Shown here in pieces: positions 43,242 through 52,397 of a stretch of DNA of 64,000 nt. The stretch is from Hyphomicrobiales bacterium (lineage in GTDB: Bacteria > Pseudomonadota > Alphaproteobacteria > Rhizobiales > Rhizobiaceae), in assembly GCA_900467685.1 (NCBI GenBank), contig UBQX01000026.1:1-64000 (forward strand). The letters run 5' to 3'. The position numbers were made by a program, and so were the translations under genes. The notes below the pieces were generated by a model, which was not told the origin of the DNA, searched no databases, and saw nothing but the letters and a program-made list of their open reading frames with translations. Numbering within the stretch: position 1 is the first letter of the stretch; each line of letters starts with the position of its first letter.

Positions 43242-43946
43242 GTGACCGAAACCATTATCCGCCTGAAAAAGGCCGACCTGACGCTCGGGCTCTCGGCCGC
43301 TTCGGTCCATGTGCTCAAGGAAGTTGATCTGGAGATTGGCCGTGGCCGCTCGGTCGGGATTGTCGGTCCATCGGGGTCGGGCAAATCCACACTGCTCATG
43401 GTCATGGCCGGCCTGGAGCGGGTGGATAGCGGCGAGGTCGTGATCGACGGCGCCCCCTTCCATCAGATGAGCGAAGACCAGACGGCAGCCTTCCGGGGCC
43501 GCAATATCGGCATCGTCTTCCAGTCCTTTCACCTGATCCCCAACATGACGGCGCTAGAAAACGTCGCCGTGCCGCTCGAATTAGCCGGAGAGGCGAAGGC
43601 CTTCGACATTGCCCGTAAGGAACTGGAGGCCGTTGGCCTTGGCGCGCGCATGGCGCATTATCCGGGTCAGTTGTCCGGCGGGGAGCAGCAGCGTGTAGCC
43701 ATTGCCCGTGCACTTGCGCCCTCGCCTGCCCTGCTCATCGCCGACGAGCCGACCGGCAATCTGGACGGCGAGACCGGGCGGCAGATCGCCGATCTTCTTT
43801 TCGCCAAGCAGGCCGAGCGCGGCATGACCATGCTGCTCGTCACCCACGACCCGTCGCTTGCAGCACGATGCACCGAGCAGGTGCGCATGCGCTCCGGCAA
43901 GATCGAAGCCGCTGCCGCTGCCACTCGCGAAACGGTGCAGGCATGA
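43242..43946 (+). CDS. ABC transporter ATP-binding protein (YbbA/LolD-like)
   Basis: 234 aa from a GTG at 43242; the open frame runs further upstream, but only as antisense of tesA. Motifs: Walker A GPSGSGKST, Q-loop VFQSFHLIP, signature LSGGEQQRVAIARAL, Walker B LLIADEPTGNLDGE, switch VTHD. It belongs to the MacB/LolD-type ATPases that work with FtsX-fold permeases. Its stop overlaps the permease start (ATGA), so the two form one transporter. In E. coli the equivalent YbbA/YbbP is linked to TesA, but the substrate is not settled. Confidence 0.92.
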   Translation: MTETIIRLKKADLTLGLSAASVHVLKEVDLEIGRGRSVGIVGPSGSGKSTLLMVMAGLERVDSGEVVIDGAPFHQMSEDQTAAFRGRNIGIVFQSFHLIPNMTALENVAVPLELAGEAKAFDIARKELEAVGLGARMAHYPGQLSGGEQQRVAIARALAPSPALLIADEPTGNLDGETGRQIADLLFAKQAERGMTMLLVTHDPSLAARCTEQVRMRSGKIEAAAAATRETVQA

Positions 43947-46486
43947 GCGCGGCGGCGCGGTTCCGCCTCTCGCTAAGACTTGCGCTTCGCGAAATGCGCG
44001 GAGGCCTGAGCGGCTTCTATATTTTCCTCGCCTGCATTGCGCTCGGAACGGGTGCGATTGCGGCCGTCAATTCCGTGGCTGGCTCCGTGACCGGGGCGAT
44101 GCAGGAACAGGGCCAGACCATTCTGGCCGGCGATATCCGCTTCCAGATCAACAACCGCGACGTGGCGCCGGAGGAAGAGGCCTATTTCAAGAGCTTCGGC
44201 GAGGTCTCCCGCTCTGACACGATCCGCTCGATGGCCCGCAAGGGCGACGGCAGCGACCAGACGCTTGCCGAGGTTAAGGCCGTTGACGGGTCCTATCCGC
44301 TTTACGGTACGCTGCAGTTCGAACCGCAGACAAGCGCCGCCGATGCGCTGGTACAGAAGGACGGCGCTTACGGCGCGATTGCCGCTCCCGATCTTCTCGA
44401 CAGGCTGAAGCTGAAGGTCGGCGACGAATTGCTGGTGGGCAATGCCAAGCTCAAAATCACCGGCTCGCTGGTCAAGGAGCCCGATGCGCTTTCGGAAGGT
44501 TTCGCCTTTGCGCCGCGCCTGATCGTCAGCCGCGACGCTCTCAATGCCGCAGGACTTGTCCAGACCGGAAGTCTCGTGGAGCATGTGTTCCGGGTGAAGC
44601 TCCCGGCTGGCGCGCCCATCCCGACAGAACTGAAAAAGAAGACGGATGCCGCCTTCCCCAATTCCGGCATTCGCATTGCGACGAGCAAGAACGCCGCGCC
44701 GGCGCTTAACGACACGATCAGCCGTTTCACCGAATTCCTTACGCTGGTGGGACTCACCGCGCTGATCGTCGGCGGCTCGGGCGTGGCGAACGCGGTGCGG
44801 GCGTATCTCGATTCGAAGCGCGGGGTGATTGCCACCTTCAAATGCCTCGGCGCGCCGGCCTCGACGGTTACGCTGATCTACATGCTGCAGATCCTGATGA
44901 TCGCGGCCGTGGGCATCCTCGCCGGGCTGGTTCTGGGAGCGGTCGCGCCGATGATCGCCAATCGGTTTCTCGCCGAATATCTCCCCGTCGATCCGACCCC
45001 GACGCTGTTTCCGGCAGCACTTCTCATCGCCGCCCTTTTCGGGCTGCTGACGGCTGCCGGCTTTGCCATTCTCCCGCTCGGCCGCGCGCGTGAAGTACCG
45101 GCGACTGCCCTCTTCCGCGAGCAGGGCTTCGAGCCGACGCGGTGGCCCGCGCGGCCGTTTGCGATTGCCGCGGGCATTGTCTTCCTCGCCATTGCCGGGC
45201 TTGCCGTTTTCACCGCACAGGACCGCCGCATTGCGCTCTATTTCCTTGGCGCGATCATCGTCGCCTTCGTGGTGCTGCGGCTGGTCGGCGTGGGCATTGC
45301 CGCACTTGCCCGCCGCAGCCCGTCCTTCCGCTCGCCGGTCGTGCGGCTGGCGCTGGGCAACATCCACCGCCCGGGAGCCCTGACCGGCCCGGTCGTGCTG
45401 TCGCTTGGTCTTGGCCTCATGCTCCTCGTGACGCTGGCGCTGATCGACGGCAACATGCGGCGTGAGCTGCAGGGCAATATGGCGGTACGCGCGCCGGACT
45501 ATTTCTTCATCGATATCCAGAGCCGCGACCTCGCCGGCTTCGAGGAAGTGGTGAAGAAGAGCGCGCCCAATGCCAAGCTGGTCGAAGCGCCCATGTTGCG
45601 CGGACGGCTGACGGCGCTGAACGGCACGGACGTCTCGAAGATCAAAGCCGCGGAAAGCGTGCGCTGGGTGCTGAACGGCGACCGCGGGATTACCTATTCC
45701 GACACCGTGCCGGAAAATGCGACCGTCACCGAAGGCGCATGGTGGCCGAAGGACTATACTGGCGAGCCGCTCGTCTCCTTCTCCGAAGAAGAAGGCAAGG
45801 AACTGGGCCTGAAGGTCGGCGATACCGTCACCGTCAACGTACTGGGCCGCCAGATTACCGCAAAGATTGCCAACATGCGCAAGGTCGACTGGCGCTCGAT
45901 GGGCATCAACTTCGTCATGGTCTTCACGCCCTCGACCTTCAAGGGCGCGCCGCATGCCTGGCTGGCAACGCTGACGGGCACGGATGCCGAGCGCGCGGCA
46001 GAGAACTCGGTCGTTCATGCCGTGACGAATGCCTATCCGGGCGTCACCACGATCAATATCAAGGATGCTATTGATACCGTCACGAAGCTGACAGGCCAGA
46101 TCGCGCTGGCGATCCGCGTCGCGGCGAGCGTGGCGCTCATTTCCTCCGTGCTGGTTCTGGCTGGCGCGCTGGCTGCCGGAAACCGCGCACGCATTCACGA
46201 CGCTGTTGTTCTCAAGACGCTGGGCGCGACCCGACGGACGTTGATTGCCGCCTTCGGGCTCGAATATGCGCTGCTCGGGCTTGCTACCGCCATCTTCGCG
46301 CTGATCGTCGGGGCGGCGGCGTCCTATGGCGTCGTGCATCTCATCATGACGCTGCCCTGGCGTTTCGACCCGATGACGGCCGTTCTGACCGCAGTTCTCT
46401 CGCTGGTCGTGACGGTTGGTGTCGGGTTGATCGGCACCTGGCGGGTGCTGGGACAGAAAGCCGCACCGGTCTTGCGAGAACTATAG
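43943..46486 (+). CDS. FtsX-like ABC permease (YbbP type)
   Basis: 847 aa from the ATG at 43943 (ATGA overlap). It has an N-terminal membrane helix (about 25-47), a periplasmic MacB-type domain, and two FtsX modules each with three to four helices (about 272-420 and 735-845), with extra helices between (about 430-475). This double-FtsX plan of about 800 residues is the COG3127/YbbP form. Such permeases drive periplasmic mechanotransmission or lipid release rather than import. A long antisense open frame covers most of it but is a codon-bias shadow. Confidence 0.92.
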   Translation: MSAAARFRLSLRLALREMRGGLSGFYIFLACIALGTGAIAAVNSVAGSVTGAMQEQGQTILAGDIRFQINNRDVAPEEEAYFKSFGEVSRSDTIRSMARKGDGSDQTLAEVKAVDGSYPLYGTLQFEPQTSAADALVQKDGAYGAIAAPDLLDRLKLKVGDELLVGNAKLKITGSLVKEPDALSEGFAFAPRLIVSRDALNAAGLVQTGSLVEHVFRVKLPAGAPIPTELKKKTDAAFPNSGIRIATSKNAAPALNDTISRFTEFLTLVGLTALIVGGSGVANAVRAYLDSKRGVIATFKCLGAPASTVTLIYMLQILMIAAVGILAGLVLGAVAPMIANRFLAEYLPVDPTPTLFPAALLIAALFGLLTAAGFAILPLGRAREVPATALFREQGFEPTRWPARPFAIAAGIVFLAIAGLAVFTAQDRRIALYFLGAIIVAFVVLRLVGVGIAALARRSPSFRSPVVRLALGNIHRPGALTGPVVLSLGLGLMLLVTLALIDGNMRRELQGNMAVRAPDYFFIDIQSRDLAGFEEVVKKSAPNAKLVEAPMLRGRLTALNGTDVSKIKAAESVRWVLNGDRGITYSDTVPENATVTEGAWWPKDYTGEPLVSFSEEEGKELGLKVGDTVTVNVLGRQITAKIANMRKVDWRSMGINFVMVFTPSTFKGAPHAWLATLTGTDAERAAENSVVHAVTNAYPGVTTINIKDAIDTVTKLTGQIALAIRVAASVALISSVLVLAGALAAGNRARIHDAVVLKTLGATRRTLIAAFGLEYALLGLATAIFALIVGAAASYGVVHLIMTLPWRFDPMTAVLTAVLSLVVTVGVGLIGTWRVLGQKAAPVLREL

Positions 46487-46747
46487 TAAACAATGCTAAG
46501 TCTACAAAAGTAACGAGAATTTTAGATTCTGAAGTCTTGCGGAACTTGAGCTTGCACCTCATATTCAGCGCATCGGTGTGAAGATCGTTTGAGATTTTCA
46601 TACATACGATGCGCAGATTGGAGAATTAGGGCGTCCTTTGCGCATCCTCTGGATGCACGACGCTCTAAATCAACATGGCGGGATTGCGCCTCAAAATGCT
46701 TTTTCCGACATGCAAATCGGGCACTATGCCCCCTTTGAGAGGAAACA
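46487..46747. other. 261-bp intergenic region with a palindromic repeat
   Basis: This gap lies between the permease gene and the BI-1 family gene. Its proximal part (46487-46600) is AT-rich. A long hairpin is at 46626-46668 (listed separately), and a GAGAGGA ribosome site precedes the next gene. No coding sequence is evident. Confidence 0.55.
46626..46668. repeat. Dispersed palindromic repeat (long hairpin)
   Basis: The left arm TTAGGGCGTC-CTTT-GCGCATCC pairs with the right arm GGATGCAC-GACGCTCTAA around a TCT loop; the arms match at about 16 of 18 positions with one 4-nt bulge. I recall close relatives of this GCGTC..GCATCC palindrome scattered in rhizobial intergenic DNA. It lies about 80 bp upstream of the BI-1 family start. 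Confidence 0.6.
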
Positions 46748-47515
46748 ATGGCTGAACTTCGCAACTTCCAAACCGGGACGCAGTCCGGCGTGATGGTTGA
46801 CCAGGGCCTTCGCAGCTACATGCTGAAGGTCTACAATCTCATGATGTTCGGCGTCGGGATCACCGGTGTCGCCGCCTATGTCACGACACTTCTGACCACG
46901 ACCAACGATCCGTCGCAGGCTGCTGCCACCATGCGCGGCGGCGTGATGCTGACCCAGCTCGGCGTGGCGCTCTACACCTCGCCCCTGCAGTGGGTCGTCA
47001 TGCTGGCGCCGCTGGCGCTCGTCTTCTTCCTGAGCTTCCGCATTCACAAGATGAGTGTTTCGGCAGCGCAGGGCACGTTCTGGGCCTATGCCGCGCTTCT
47101 CGGCGTCTCGCTGTCGTCTATCCTGCTCGTCTACACGGCGGCCAGCATCACGCAGACCTTCTTCGTGACCGCTGCCTCGTTCGGCGCGCTGTCGCTCTAC
47201 GGCTACACGACGAAGCGTGACCTTTCGGGCATGGGTTCGTTCCTGGTCATGGGCCTCTTCGGCATCATCCTGGCCTCGATCGTCAACATCTTCCTGAAGT
47301 CGTCGGGCCTTGAATTCGCGATCTCGATCATCGGCGTGCTGGTCTTTGCCGGCCTGACCGCCTGGGATACGCAGAAGATCAAGGAAATGTACTTCGATGC
47401 GGACGATGAAGTCACCTATGGCCGCAAGGCCGTGATGGGTGCGCTGACCCTCTACCTCGACTTCATCAACCTGTTCCTGTTCCTGCTGCGCTTCCTCGGC
47501 AACAACCGCAATTGA
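46748..47515 (+). CDS. Bax inhibitor-1 / YccA family membrane protein
   Basis: 255 aa with seven hydrophobic helices between about 27 and 250. BI-1 signatures: LRSYMLKVYNLMMFGVGITGVAAY at the N-terminus, GYTTKRDLSGMGSFLVMGLFGIILASIVNIF, and AGLTAWDTQKIKEMY with the conserved Asp near the C-terminus. Bacterial members are pH-sensitive calcium leak channels or FtsH modulators. A strong terminator follows. Confidence 0.93.
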   Translation: MAELRNFQTGTQSGVMVDQGLRSYMLKVYNLMMFGVGITGVAAYVTTLLTTTNDPSQAAATMRGGVMLTQLGVALYTSPLQWVVMLAPLALVFFLSFRIHKMSVSAAQGTFWAYAALLGVSLSSILLVYTAASITQTFFVTAASFGALSLYGYTTKRDLSGMGSFLVMGLFGIILASIVNIFLKSSGLEFAISIIGVLVFAGLTAWDTQKIKEMYFDADDEVTYGRKAVMGALTLYLDFINLFLFLLRFLGNNRN

Positions 47516-47541
47516 TCGCGCGCGGACTTGAGCTATAAGGG

Positions 47542-47567
47542 AAGGCGGCCTCCGGGCCGCCTTTTTT
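47542..47567 (+). terminator. Terminator of the BI-1 family gene
   Basis: AAGGCGGCC-TCCG-GGCCGCCTT followed by a run of six T. It begins 27 bp after the stop codon. Confidence 0.93.
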
Positions 47568-47603
47568 GTTGTCGTGAGTTTATTGTCCCGCGCAACACCG
47601 GAC

Positions 47604-47626
47604 GCGAAACCGGTTCCCACTTTCGC
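47604..47626. repeat. GCGAAA-CCGGTT-type palindromic repeat
   Basis: GCGAAACCGGTTCCCACTTTCGC-type element (quoted in two parts: GCGAAACCGG and TTCCCACTTTCGC), with outer arms GCGAAA / TTTCGC. It is followed by TGGAGTTGCTTT, which directly abuts the GNAT gene start. The same element type is at 50614-50640. It is a common dispersed short repeat in Rhizobiales genomes (recalled). Confidence 0.65.
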
Positions 47627-47640
47627 TGGAGTTGCTTTGA

Positions 47641-48192
47641 ATGCCCTTCTCTATCCGCGACGCGGAGCCGAAAGATCTTCCCGCCATTACAGAGATTTAT
47701 CGCGAATCCGTGCTGAACGGGACAGCGACCTACGAGCTCGATCCGCCGGAGCAGGCGGAGATGCAGGCGCGCTTCGAGACGATCACCGGGCGGGGTTATC
47801 CCTATGTTGTCGCCGTGGGTGAAGGTGGGACGATTCTCGGCTATGCCTATGCGTCCGCATTCCGGACGAGACCGGCGTATAACTGGCTGGTGGAGGATTC
47901 GATCTACTTGTCCCCGGCTGCACGCGGACAGGGGATCGGGCGCGCACTGGTGGACGAACTCGTCACCCGCTGCACGGCGCTCGGCTTCCGCCAGATGGTC
48001 GCGGTGATCGGCGGCTCAAGTCCGGCCTCGATCGGCGTTCACCGCGCGGCGGGATTTGAGATGTGCGGAACGCTGAACGCGACCGGCTTCAAGCTGGGGC
48101 AATGGCTGGACACGGTGTTCATGCAGATTGCACTGGGCGAAGGCGCGGAAACCACGCCGGATGTCGCGGCCTATCCGGGCACGTTGAAGTAG
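47641..48192 (+). CDS. GNAT family N-acetyltransferase (phosphinothricin acetyltransferase-like)
   Basis: 183 aa. The N-terminus FSIRDAEPKDLPAITEIYRESV..GTATYEL, the acetyl-CoA loop SPAARGQGIGRALVDELV and the late VAVIGGSSPASIGVHRAAGFEMCG block are those of the PAT/YwnH group, which N-acetylates amino-acid analogues such as methionine sulfoximine. The actual substrate is unknown. A dispersed repeat occupies the 15 bp or so before the start, so its ribosome site (TGGAG) may derive from the repeat. Confidence 0.88.
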   Translation: MPFSIRDAEPKDLPAITEIYRESVLNGTATYELDPPEQAEMQARFETITGRGYPYVVAVGEGGTILGYAYASAFRTRPAYNWLVEDSIYLSPAARGQGIGRALVDELVTRCTALGFRQMVAVIGGSSPASIGVHRAAGFEMCGTLNATGFKLGQWLDTVFMQIALGEGAETTPDVAAYPGTLK

Positions 48193-48196
48193 GACC

Positions 48197-48610
48197 TCAG
48201 GTCTCGACCAGCTTCAGAACCTTGTCGAAGACCTTCAGCACCTGCTTCAGGTCATGCCCGCGCTTGAGCACCTTGCCGGCGGTATTTACCACACTGAAGG
48301 CACCCTGCTTGTTGGCAAGCCGGGGATCCTTGATGATCTGGTAGAGCGGCATTTCGCCGGAGCGCTTGAAGACCGAGAAGACGGCCACGTCGCGCATATG
48401 GTCGATCGCGTAATCCTTCCACTCGCCCTCGCCGACCATGCGGCCATAAATCCAGAGGATCATGTCCAGTTCGCGCCGGTGAAAGGTTACAGGAAGAGGA
48501 TCCTTCGCGCTTTTATATTCGCGAAGGTCAATGACATCGGCCGAATTCGTTGACCTAGCTGATTCCCGCTGCAAATCGGGTTGATCGTCCAACGTCGCGC
48601 TCCGCATCAT
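48197..48610 (-). CDS. DUF2794 family protein
   Basis: 137 aa. An N-terminal variable part (1-40) is followed by the conserved block PVTFHRRELDMILWIYGRMVGEGEWKDYAIDHMRD and VFSVFKRSGEMPLYQIIKDPRLANKQGAFSVVN, which I recognise as DUF2794, an alphaproteobacterial family of unknown function. There is no signal peptide or membrane segment. It converges with the GNAT gene (4-bp gap). Confidence 0.85.
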   Translation of the reverse strand: MMRSATLDDQPDLQRESARSTNSADVIDLREYKSAKDPLPVTFHRRELDMILWIYGRMVGEGEWKDYAIDHMRDVAVFSVFKRSGEMPLYQIIKDPRLANKQGAFSVVNTAGKVLKRGHDLKQVLKVFDKVLKLVET

Positions 48611-48669
48611 GACATTTCGATGTCAGTTTGCCTGACTTACATCAAAATGCAAGCGTGAAGGAAGGGGCG

Positions 48670-49407
48670 CTATTGTGTCCAGGCCATGACGCCGGCAGCC
48701 CCCAGGATCGGGCCGGGCTCACCATTGGGACCGGTCTGCTGGAGGAGAACGGCGCAGCCGTCATACTCGCGCATGTCCATGACCGACATGGGCAGCTTCA
48801 GCTGCAGGGCATCGCCCTTCCACATGCCGACCGTTTCAACTTCGGTGACGCTGTTGAGATAGGTGATTGTCTTGCCTCTGTTTTCGCCGCGGGTGATCGG
48901 GACCGTCTGCTTCCGCTTGAAATAGGCGATCACGACATCCCCTGCGCCTGTGCCAGCAGCGACGGAAATGTCCATTTCCTTGCCGTTGACCGAGGCCCGG
49001 ATCGGCACCGCGAGGCCCTGACCTGCACCATCAAGCTTCTTCAGGCCGGTTTCGATGGCATTGCGGTCTGCACCGTTGACATCCGTCCGGCCGTTGAGAA
49101 CCGCCTGCGGGGTATAGACGTTCGAGCGGCTCATCGTGGCGGCGTAGCCATATTGCCGGCCCGTGTTCTGCTTGGAGGCGAGCGTGTCGGCCCATCCGAG
49201 ATAGTTCCAGTAGTCGACATGATAGGAGAGCGCCAGCAGGTCGCCGCGGCTCACCAAAGCGCCAAGCACGGCGTCGGCCGGTGGGCAGGAGCTGCAGCCT
49301 TGCGAGGTGAACAGCTCAACGACACCCTTGGGCGCAGTCGCATCCTGCGCTTGCGCTGCGGCAAGCGGAAGGAAGGCGACAGTAATCAAAAGGGCAAGCC
49401 GGTTCAT
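48670..49407 (-). CDS. DUF1223 thioredoxin-like exported protein
   Basis: 245 aa from the ATG at 49407; the frame is open 13 codons earlier. Signal peptide about 1-22 (LALLITVAFLPLAAAQA). The mature start GVVELFTSQGCSSCPPADAVLG is the DUF1223 thioredoxin-like motif with a C-S-S-C pair, followed by SYHVDYWNYLGWAD and YTPQAVLNG. It is probably a periplasmic redox-fold protein of unknown client. It is monocistronic between DUF2794 and the P1 peptidase. Confidence 0.88.
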   Translation of the reverse strand: MNRLALLITVAFLPLAAAQAQDATAPKGVVELFTSQGCSSCPPADAVLGALVSRGDLLALSYHVDYWNYLGWADTLASKQNTGRQYGYAATMSRSNVYTPQAVLNGRTDVNGADRNAIETGLKKLDGAGQGLAVPIRASVNGKEMDISVAAGTGAGDVVIAYFKRKQTVPITRGENRGKTITYLNSVTEVETVGMWKGDALQLKLPMSVMDMREYDGCAVLLQQTGPNGEPGPILGAAGVMAWTQ

Positions 49408-49510
49408 GATCTGGGTTCTCGGGGCACTCTTACACGCCATGGACATTAGGCTATCGCAACCTCAACGCAAAATCACATTGGGGTGAAAGCAGGTGTGATA
49501 TGATTATCAG

Positions 49511-50497
49511 TCAACCGAAGCGATCGCGCCAGGCCGGTTGTGTCCCCGCCTGCGGCAAAGCGGTTGCGGCATGAACACCGCGGGCCACCGCGCGGGCCAT
49601 GACGAGCGTCGCGAGGTGGCATAGCTCGAAATAATCGCCGGCGCTTGCCATCTGCTTTTCGCCGGTGGCCGCGGAAAAGACGGTGTCGCCATCGGCAGGC
49701 AGATGGGCCGGCAGGATGGCGCGAGCGAGGCCGTCATGCGCCATGATGGAGAGGCGATGCGTCTGCGCCTTGGTGAGCTGCGCGTCTGTCACCACAAGGC
49801 CGATTGTGGTGGAGGTGAAGTTCAGGCCCTTGATGCGCATGGCGACATCGTTTTCGGAAAAGCTGGCCGGAAGCCCCAGGCTGCCGAACTCTCCGTCACG
49901 CTCGAAGGGCGCTGCCCAGAAATGCGGGCCCTCGCCCACCACCGCCGAGCCCAGCGCGTTGACGGCGACAATGGCGCCGATCGTCAGCCCGCTCTTTGTC
50001 TGGGCAGACGCCGAGCCCAGCCCACCCTTCAGCGTTCCGGTCGTCGCGCCGGTGCCGGCACCGACCGTGCCGAGATCGAACGAACCCGACTTGGCCGCCT
50101 TGTAGGCATCATAGCCCATGTCACGATAGGGCGATTGCAGGCCCCAATCCTTGTCGCCGCCATTCAGCAAATCCATCAGGATCGCCTGCGGGACGATCGG
50201 CACGCGGACATTGCCGACCTCGAAGCCGCGTCCATCGGCGCGAAGACCGGCCTGCACCCCGCCTGCCGCATCGAGGCCGAAGGCCGAACCGCCGGAGAGC
50301 ACGAAGGCATCAACCTGCTCGACCATCATGGATGGATCGAGCAGCGCCGTGTCACGTCCGCCCGGCGCGCCGCCGAGAACCGTGCCCGAGGCCGTCGCGG
50401 GTTTGTCGAAAACGATCGCCGTCACGCCCGAACCCAATTCGAGATCGGTGGCGTGGCCGATGGAAATTCCGGCGATGTCGGTGATGAGATTGAGCAT
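49511..50497 (-). CDS. P1 family (DmpA-like) N-terminal-nucleophile peptidase
   Basis: 328 aa. The S58/P1 fold is recognised from [36 protein letters not shown], the Gly-rich [22 protein letters not shown] stretch, and the late [26 protein letters not shown]-type end. Family members self-cleave to release an N-terminal nucleophile and act as aminopeptidases or beta-peptidases. I do not assign the cleavage site. It is divergent from pyrE. Confidence 0.88.
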   Translation of the reverse strand: MLNLITDIAGISIGHATDLELGSGVTAIVFDKPATASGTVLGGAPGGRDTALLDPSMMVEQVDAFVLSGGSAFGLDAAGGVQAGLRADGRGFEVGNVRVPIVPQAILMDLLNGGDKDWGLQSPYRDMGYDAYKAAKSGSFDLGTVGAGTGATTGTLKGGLGSASAQTKSGLTIGAIVAVNALGSAVVGEGPHFWAAPFERDGEFGSLGLPASFSENDVAMRIKGLNFTSTTIGLVVTDAQLTKAQTHRLSIMAHDGLARAILPAHLPADGDTVFSAATGEKQMASAGDYFELCHLATLVMARAVARGVHAATALPQAGTQPAWRDRFG

Positions 50498-50606
50498 GGC
50501 GGCCTCCTTTTTGCGGCGGATAAGATCACGACCAAAGACGCTAAGGAAGGGCGAAAAGGGTCGCAGCGGACTGGAATTTTCTCGCCTCGCCTGCTATGCG
50601 CCCAAA

Positions 50607-50651
50607 GCGCCGGGCGAAAAAGTGGGCTCCGGTTTTTCGCGCACCCGGCGC
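50607..50651. repeat. Palindromic repeat upstream of pyrE
   Basis: A nested palindrome: the outer arms GCGCCGGG / CCCGGCGC enclose GCGAAAAA / TTTTTCGC around a GTGGGCTCCGG core. The inner unit is the same family as the element at 47604-47626 (in reverse orientation). It ends 36 bp before the pyrE start and could shape the pyrE leader transcript. Confidence 0.65.
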
Positions 50652-50687
50652 GGGAAGAAAAGACAGGTTCAGGCAGGAGAGCGCGCG

Positions 50688-51386
50688 ATGTTCCAGAACA
50701 CCTTCCCCGACAAGACCGTGATGGCCGATCTGATGGCGAAAATGCTGTGGGAGTGCAAGGCGGTGCATTTCCGTCCCGAGCAACCCTACAAGCTGGCGTC
50801 GGGCCTCCACAGCCCCGTCTACATCGACTGCCGCAAGCTTCTCTCCTATCCGCGCATCCGCTCCGCCATCATGGACTTTGCCGCCGCCACGCTGCTTTCC
50901 GAAGTCGGCTTCGAGCAGTTCGACTGCATCGCCGGCGGCGAGACGGCGGGTATTCCCTTTGCCGCGCTTCTGGCCGATCGTCTGGCGCTGCCGATGATCT
51001 ATGTGCGCAAGCAGCCGAAGGGTCACGGCCGCGGCGCGCAGATCGAAGGCGTGATGCCGGAGGGCGCGCGCGTGCTGGTCATCGAGGACCTGACCTCGGC
51101 CGGCACCTCGATCTTCACCTTCATCAATGCCGTGCGCAATGCCGGGGGTATCGTCGATCACGGTATGGCGCTGTTCTTCTACGGCATCTTCCCGGAAGCC
51201 GAGGCCCGCTTCGTCAACGGCAACATCCAGATGCACCACATCGCCACCTGGCGGAACGTGCTGAAGATCGCGCGCGAGCAGAAGCTGTTCGACGAGGAGA
51301 AACTGGCTTCCGTCGAGGAATTCCTCAACGCGCCGGTGAAGTGGTCCGCGGCGCATGGCGGCGTTTCGGAACTGCCGACCGCCTGA
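50688..51386 (+). CDS. pyrE: Orotate phosphoribosyltransferase
   Basis: 232 aa from the ATG at 50688 (AGGAGA upstream). The long upstream open frame is antisense to the P1 peptidase gene and can be ignored. The PRPP-binding motif [15 protein letters not shown] is clear, with the [22 protein letters not shown]-terminal block and [15 protein letters not shown] (catalytic-loop Lys). It makes OMP from orotate. No other pyr gene is adjacent. Confidence 0.95.
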   Translation: MFQNTFPDKTVMADLMAKMLWECKAVHFRPEQPYKLASGLHSPVYIDCRKLLSYPRIRSAIMDFAAATLLSEVGFEQFDCIAGGETAGIPFAALLADRLALPMIYVRKQPKGHGRGAQIEGVMPEGARVLVIEDLTSAGTSIFTFINAVRNAGGIVDHGMALFFYGIFPEAEARFVNGNIQMHHIATWRNVLKIAREQKLFDEEKLASVEEFLNAPVKWSAAHGGVSELPTA

Positions 51387-51470
51387 TTTCATCCGGATTT
51401 AATGTTGGAGGCCTTGGCTTGTGGCCGGGCCTATATTAAATCGATTGAAGAAACTTCCAGGAGAAACACC

Positions 51471-52397
51471 ATGATCCTTTGCTGTGGCGAAGCGCTGATC
51501 GACATGCTGCCGCGCACGACAACGCTCGGCGAGAACGCCTATGCGCCTTACGCAGGCGGAGCGATCTTCAACACGGCGATTGCACTCGGTCGCCTCGGCA
51601 TCCCGACGGCCTTCTTCACCGGCCTCTCCGATGACATGCTGGGCGATGTGCTGCGCGAAACGCTGACGGCTTCCGGCGTCGATTACTCTCCCGCCGCGAT
51701 CTCCTCGCGCCCGACGACGGTTGCCTTCGTCAAATTGGTCAATGGCTCGGCCACCTACGCCTTCTATGACGAGAACACGGCCGGCCGTATGATCACGCGC
51801 GCCGACCTGCCGAAGCTCGGTGACGATTGCGAGGCCATGCATTTCGGCGCGATCAGCCTGATCCCCGATCCGTGCGGCGACGCCTATGAGGCGCTGTTGA
51901 CGCGCGAAGCCAACAGCCGAGTGATCTCGCTCGACCCGAACATCCGTCCCGGCTTCATCAAGGACAAGCAGGCGCATATGGCGCGCATCAAGCGCATGGC
52001 CGCCCTTTCCGACATCGTGAAGTTCTCGGACGAAGATCTGGAATGGTTCGGCATGGGCCATGACCATGCGGCGCTCGCCGCCCACTGGCTGAACCATGGT
52101 GCCAAGCTCGTCATCATCACGCGCGGTGCCGATGGCGCCGACGGCTATACGCAGAATTTCAAGGTCACGGTGCCGAGCGAGAAGGTGACGGTCGTCGATA
52201 CGGTGGGTGCAGGCGACACATTCGACGCGGGCGTCCTCGCCTCACTGAAGATGAAGGGCCTGCTGACCAAGGCGGATGTTGCCGCGCTCAGCCAGGGCGA
52301 TGTGCATGACGCGCTGGCGCTGGCGGCCAAGGTCGCTGCGGTGACGGTTTCGCGCGCGGGCGCAAACCCGCCATGGGCGAAGGAAGTCGGGCTCTGA
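51471..52397 (+). CDS. frk: Fructokinase / PfkB family sugar kinase
   Basis: 308 aa from the ATG at 51471, with AGGAGA upstream. PfkB signatures: the N-terminal CCGEALIDMLP, GGAIFNTAIALGRLGIPTAF, and signature 2 DTVGAGDTFDAGVLASL containing the catalytic Asp. Close relatives phosphorylate fructose, which fits with the nearby pgi. It stops directly against the stop codon of the convergent GST gene. Confidence 0.9.
   Translation: MILCCGEALIDMLPRTTTLGENAYAPYAGGAIFNTAIALGRLGIPTAFFTGLSDDMLGDVLRETLTASGVDYSPAAISSRPTTVAFVKLVNGSATYAFYDENTAGRMITRADLPKLGDDCEAMHFGAISLIPDPCGDAYEALLTREANSRVISLDPNIRPGFIKDKQAHMARIKRMAALSDIVKFSDEDLEWFGMGHDHAALAAHWLNHGAKLVIITRGADGADGYTQNFKVTVPSEKVTVVDTVGAGDTFDAGVLASLKMKGLLTKADVAALSQGDVHDALALAAKVAAVTVSRAGANPPWAKEVGL

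Noticed and set aside
43973-46339. 788-codon open frame antisense to the FtsX-like permease gene
   Set aside because: A high-GC shadow: composition is Arg/His/Gly/Asp-rich without motifs, and the sense gene is certain.
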